A stretch of 5,826 bases of DNA from Chloroflexota bacterium. Lineage in GTDB: Bacteria; Chloroflexota; Anaerolineae; Anaerolineales; Villigracilaceae. A program made the position numbers and the translations under genes. The stretch's first letter is position 1. The number at the start of each line of letters is the position of its first letter. The stretch is from NCBI GenBank assembly GCA_016875755.1, contig VGOX01000160.1:1-5826 (forward strand), in the 5' to 3' direction. The notes under the pieces were generated by a model, which saw only the letters and a list, made by a program, of their open reading frames with translations, was not told the DNA's origin and did no database searches. Below are positions 4,615 to 5,826 of the stretch, piece by piece.

Positions 4615-5430
4615 ATGTTTAACATCGCAAATGCCCGCTTCGCTTTTTTGGATATCGAAACTACTGGACTTTCCCCCTGGTTCGGGGACAGAATCTGCCA
4701 GATCGCAGTTGTGCTGACCGAAGGCAAACGCATCAAAGGGACCGTTGACCTGCTCATCAACCCCGAGCGGACTCTTTCACCCTCGGCAGTTCATGTCAAC
4801 CATCTGGACGGGTCAAAACTGTCCGCGGCGCCGAAATTCGCAGAGATCACCGAGCAACTCGACCCGTTATTAAAAGATGCGGTGATTGTCTGTCACAATG
4901 CAAAATTTGACATCCAATTCCTCGACAATGAATATCGCAAACTGGATCGCACCATCGAATTCCCCAATCTCATCGACACGCTGCTGATGTCGCGCCAGTT
5001 CTATGAATTGCCGTCATACAGCCTGAAACATCTCGCGCAGGATTTCAGCGTGACCACCAACCTGGGCGGCTCGCAAGCTCTCGCAGATGCGCTGACGATG
5101 AAGAACCTGTTCTTCGCCATGACCGATTCGCTCAAGGCCATCGGCAAGTCGCTGGACGATTTCATCGGCATTTACAACTCACCCGCCTGGCCTCAGGAAG
5201 GCGTGTACCTGCCCACCGAATTGAGCGAAGCGATCTACAGCGGCAAACGCCTGTTCATCAAATACATGGACAAGGACGGCGAGACCTCCGAACGCTGGGT
5301 CACACCCAAGGAAGTCATCGGGCTGGCAGATTACATCTACCTGCAAGCCCACTGCCACACCCGCGCCGCCGAGCGCACCTTTCGCCTCGATCGCATCATT
5401 GAGTTCAAGGTGGAAAATGGGAAGGAATAA
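4615..5430 (+). CDS. DnaQ-like (DEDD) 3'-5' exonuclease fused to a C-terminal WYL domain
   Basis: The 271-residue protein has two parts. Residues 8-170 form an RNase T/DnaQ exonuclease fold: motif I FLDIETTG with D13 and E15, motif II VCHNAKFDIQFLDNE with D99, and motif III GGSQALADA with D158. The usual motif III is HxAxxD; here the catalytic histidine position is S153, and position 154 is Q rather than the Y of DEDDy enzymes. All four metal-binding acidic residues remain. Residues about 204-267 match a WYL domain: AIYSGKRLFIKYMDKDG, a PKEVIGLADYIYLQAHC core, and the RTFRLDRI signature. WYL domains bind nucleotides or nucleic acid and regulate many defence and DNA-damage systems. No helix-turn-helix is seen. 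The ATG at 4615 has AAGGTG eight bases upstream; a GTG at 4579 lies inside the promoter. It could be a weak nuclease, a nucleic-acid binder or a sensor. Confidence 0.88.
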   Translation: MFNIANARFAFLDIETTGLSPWFGDRICQIAVVLTEGKRIKGTVDLLINPERTLSPSAVHVNHLDGSKLSAAPKFAEITEQLDPLLKDAVIVCHNAKFDIQFLDNEYRKLDRTIEFPNLIDTLLMSRQFYELPSYSLKHLAQDFSVTTNLGGSQALADALTMKNLFFAMTDSLKAIGKSLDDFIGIYNSPAWPQEGVYLPTELSEAIYSGKRLFIKYMDKDGETSERWVTPKEVIGLADYIYLQAHCHTRAAERTFRLDRIIEFKVENGKE

Positions 5431-5528
5431 TGTCACTGCGAGGCGCACTTGTTCTTAGCCGAAGCAGTCTTCTTTCCATAATAGAGATTGCGTCGTCGGA
5501 AAGAGCAAGAGCCCTCCTCGCAACGACA
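5431..5528. repeat. Palindromic intergenic repeat, copy 2 (MITE-like, 98 bp)
   Basis: It begins TGTCACTGCGAGG directly after the TAA of the exonuclease-WYL gene and ends CCTCGCAACGACA. The two halves form an imperfect palindrome with arms of about 45 bases, including the inner pair CGAAGCAGTCT / AGATTGCGTCG. It is the same family as the repeat at 4420 but lacks that copy's GC-rich insert. TTTT follows the right end at 5529, so the hairpin could also act as a weak terminator for the upstream gene. No target duplication is evident. Confidence 0.8.
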
Positions 5529-5537
5529 TTTTATATA

Positions 5538-5599
5538 CCGAGCGTACGTTTCGCCTAGATCGCATTATTGAGTTCAAGGTGGAAGATGGGAAGGCATAA
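5538..5599 (+). pseudogene. 3'-end remnant of a second exonuclease-WYL (or WYL) gene
   Basis: These 62 bases repeat the last 62 bases of the exonuclease-WYL gene (5369-5430). In the 60 bases from the first full codon, 54 are identical. The frame reads ERTFRLDRIIEFKVEDGKA then TAA, against ERTFRLDRIIEFKVENGKE. Four of the six changes are synonymous third-position changes; the other two alter the last few residues. Homology starts abruptly at CCGAG, ten bases after repeat copy 2, and there is no start codon or upstream coding sequence. It is therefore the tail of a paralogous or homologous gene whose body has been lost. The silent-change pattern suggests both copies were under selection as protein before the loss. 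Confidence 0.8.
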
Positions 5600-5627
5600 A
5601 AGAGTGCCATTTCCTAGGAGATGAATA

Positions 5628-5819
5628 ATGATCAAAAATATGCATTCAGTAGGCTCCGGTTCTATTTTATATGCTGAGCTATCAAAAGACGAAAAATCAA
5701 TTGCAGTTGCTTCTGTTAACGGCGTCTCAATGTTTAACACATTATCACTATCCAGAGAGTTTGACTACGAAACCAAGACACCACCAATAAAGCTGAGTAT
5801 CTCTTCAAGCAAAAGATAG
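5628..5819 (+). CDS. Start of a WD40/beta-propeller-like protein, probably frameshifted
   Basis: The frame opens at an ATG with AGGAG (5616-5620) seven bases upstream and stops at TAG after 63 residues. GSGSILYAELSKDEKSIAVA, followed by SVNGVSMFN, matches a WD40-type blade (small residue, strand, S-x-D-x-x-x-x-A-x-A, then x-G-x-x-x-x-F/W). A second blade seems to begin at IKLSISSSK. Just after that, in the AAAA run at 5811-5814, removing one A would continue as KDRAI, which parallels KDEKSIA in the first blade. The present stop therefore looks like a frameshift or a sequencing indel rather than a natural end. The stretch is clearly more AT-rich than its neighbours and uses codons such as TTA, ACA and TCA, which hints at acquired DNA. 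No promoter is evident. The rest lies outside the window. Function unknown. Confidence 0.5.
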   Translation: MIKNMHSVGSGSILYAELSKDEKSIAVASVNGVSMFNTLSLSREFDYETKTPPIKLSISSSKR

Positions 5820-5826
5820 GGCAATC

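Noticed and set aside
4420..5528. Considered the two repeats as ends of one composite transposon carrying the exonuclease-WYL gene
   Set aside because: The copies are in direct orientation, differ in length and sequence, show no target duplication, and no transposase is present. Recombination between them remains possible.
5555..5740. 61-residue minus-strand frame over the remnant and the WD40-like start
   Set aside because: Part of it is antisense to the duplicated gene tail and the same antisense string appears opposite the intact gene; no ribosome site or domain was found.

Overview
The window looks like chromosomal DNA of moderate to high GC from a bacterium, most likely Chloroflexota (Anaerolineae-like). 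This placement is an inference. It rests on the set of protein families, on a hairpin made of GACGATR heptamers, and on palindromic TGTCATTGCGAG-type repeats, a combination I associate with that phylum. No rRNA, tRNA or other taxonomic marker is present. Genes are tightly packed and no gene-free stretch exceeds about 200 bases.

Region 1 (1-3031) is a pterin block. A minus-strand aromatic amino acid hydroxylase (phenylalanine 4-hydroxylase type, C-terminus cut off by the window edge) is divergent from a plus-strand run of three genes: a pteridine reductase/FolM-like short-chain dehydrogenase, dihydroneopterin aldolase (folB) and HPPK (folK). GTP cyclohydrolase I (folE) follows on the minus strand, its 3' end overlapping folK by 11 bases. 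FolE makes dihydroneopterin triphosphate, FolB and FolK carry it toward folate, and the reductase could supply the tetrahydropterin that the hydroxylase needs. The block therefore joins a pterin-consuming enzyme with pterin-making enzymes.

Region 2 (3032-4419) holds two membrane proteins: a small glycine-zipper-rich protein of unknown function, and a tryptophan-rich TspO/MBR-related protein.

Region 3 (4420-5826) is the most unusual part. It holds a palindromic repeat, then a DnaQ-like (DEDD) exonuclease fused to a C-terminal WYL domain, then a second copy of the repeat, then a 62-base remnant of the 3' end of a related exonuclease-WYL gene. Last comes the start of an AT-rich WD40-like reading frame that appears frameshifted just before the window edge. 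The exonuclease lacks the expected catalytic histidine (serine instead). Its promoter seems to borrow its -35 box from the repeat end, and a perfect dyad covers its predicted transcription start and Shine-Dalgarno. The order repeat-gene-repeat-gene remnant suggests tandem duplication followed by deletion.

Several promoters share a TACAAT-type -10 box. The reductase promoter is placed so that its mRNA should be leaderless.
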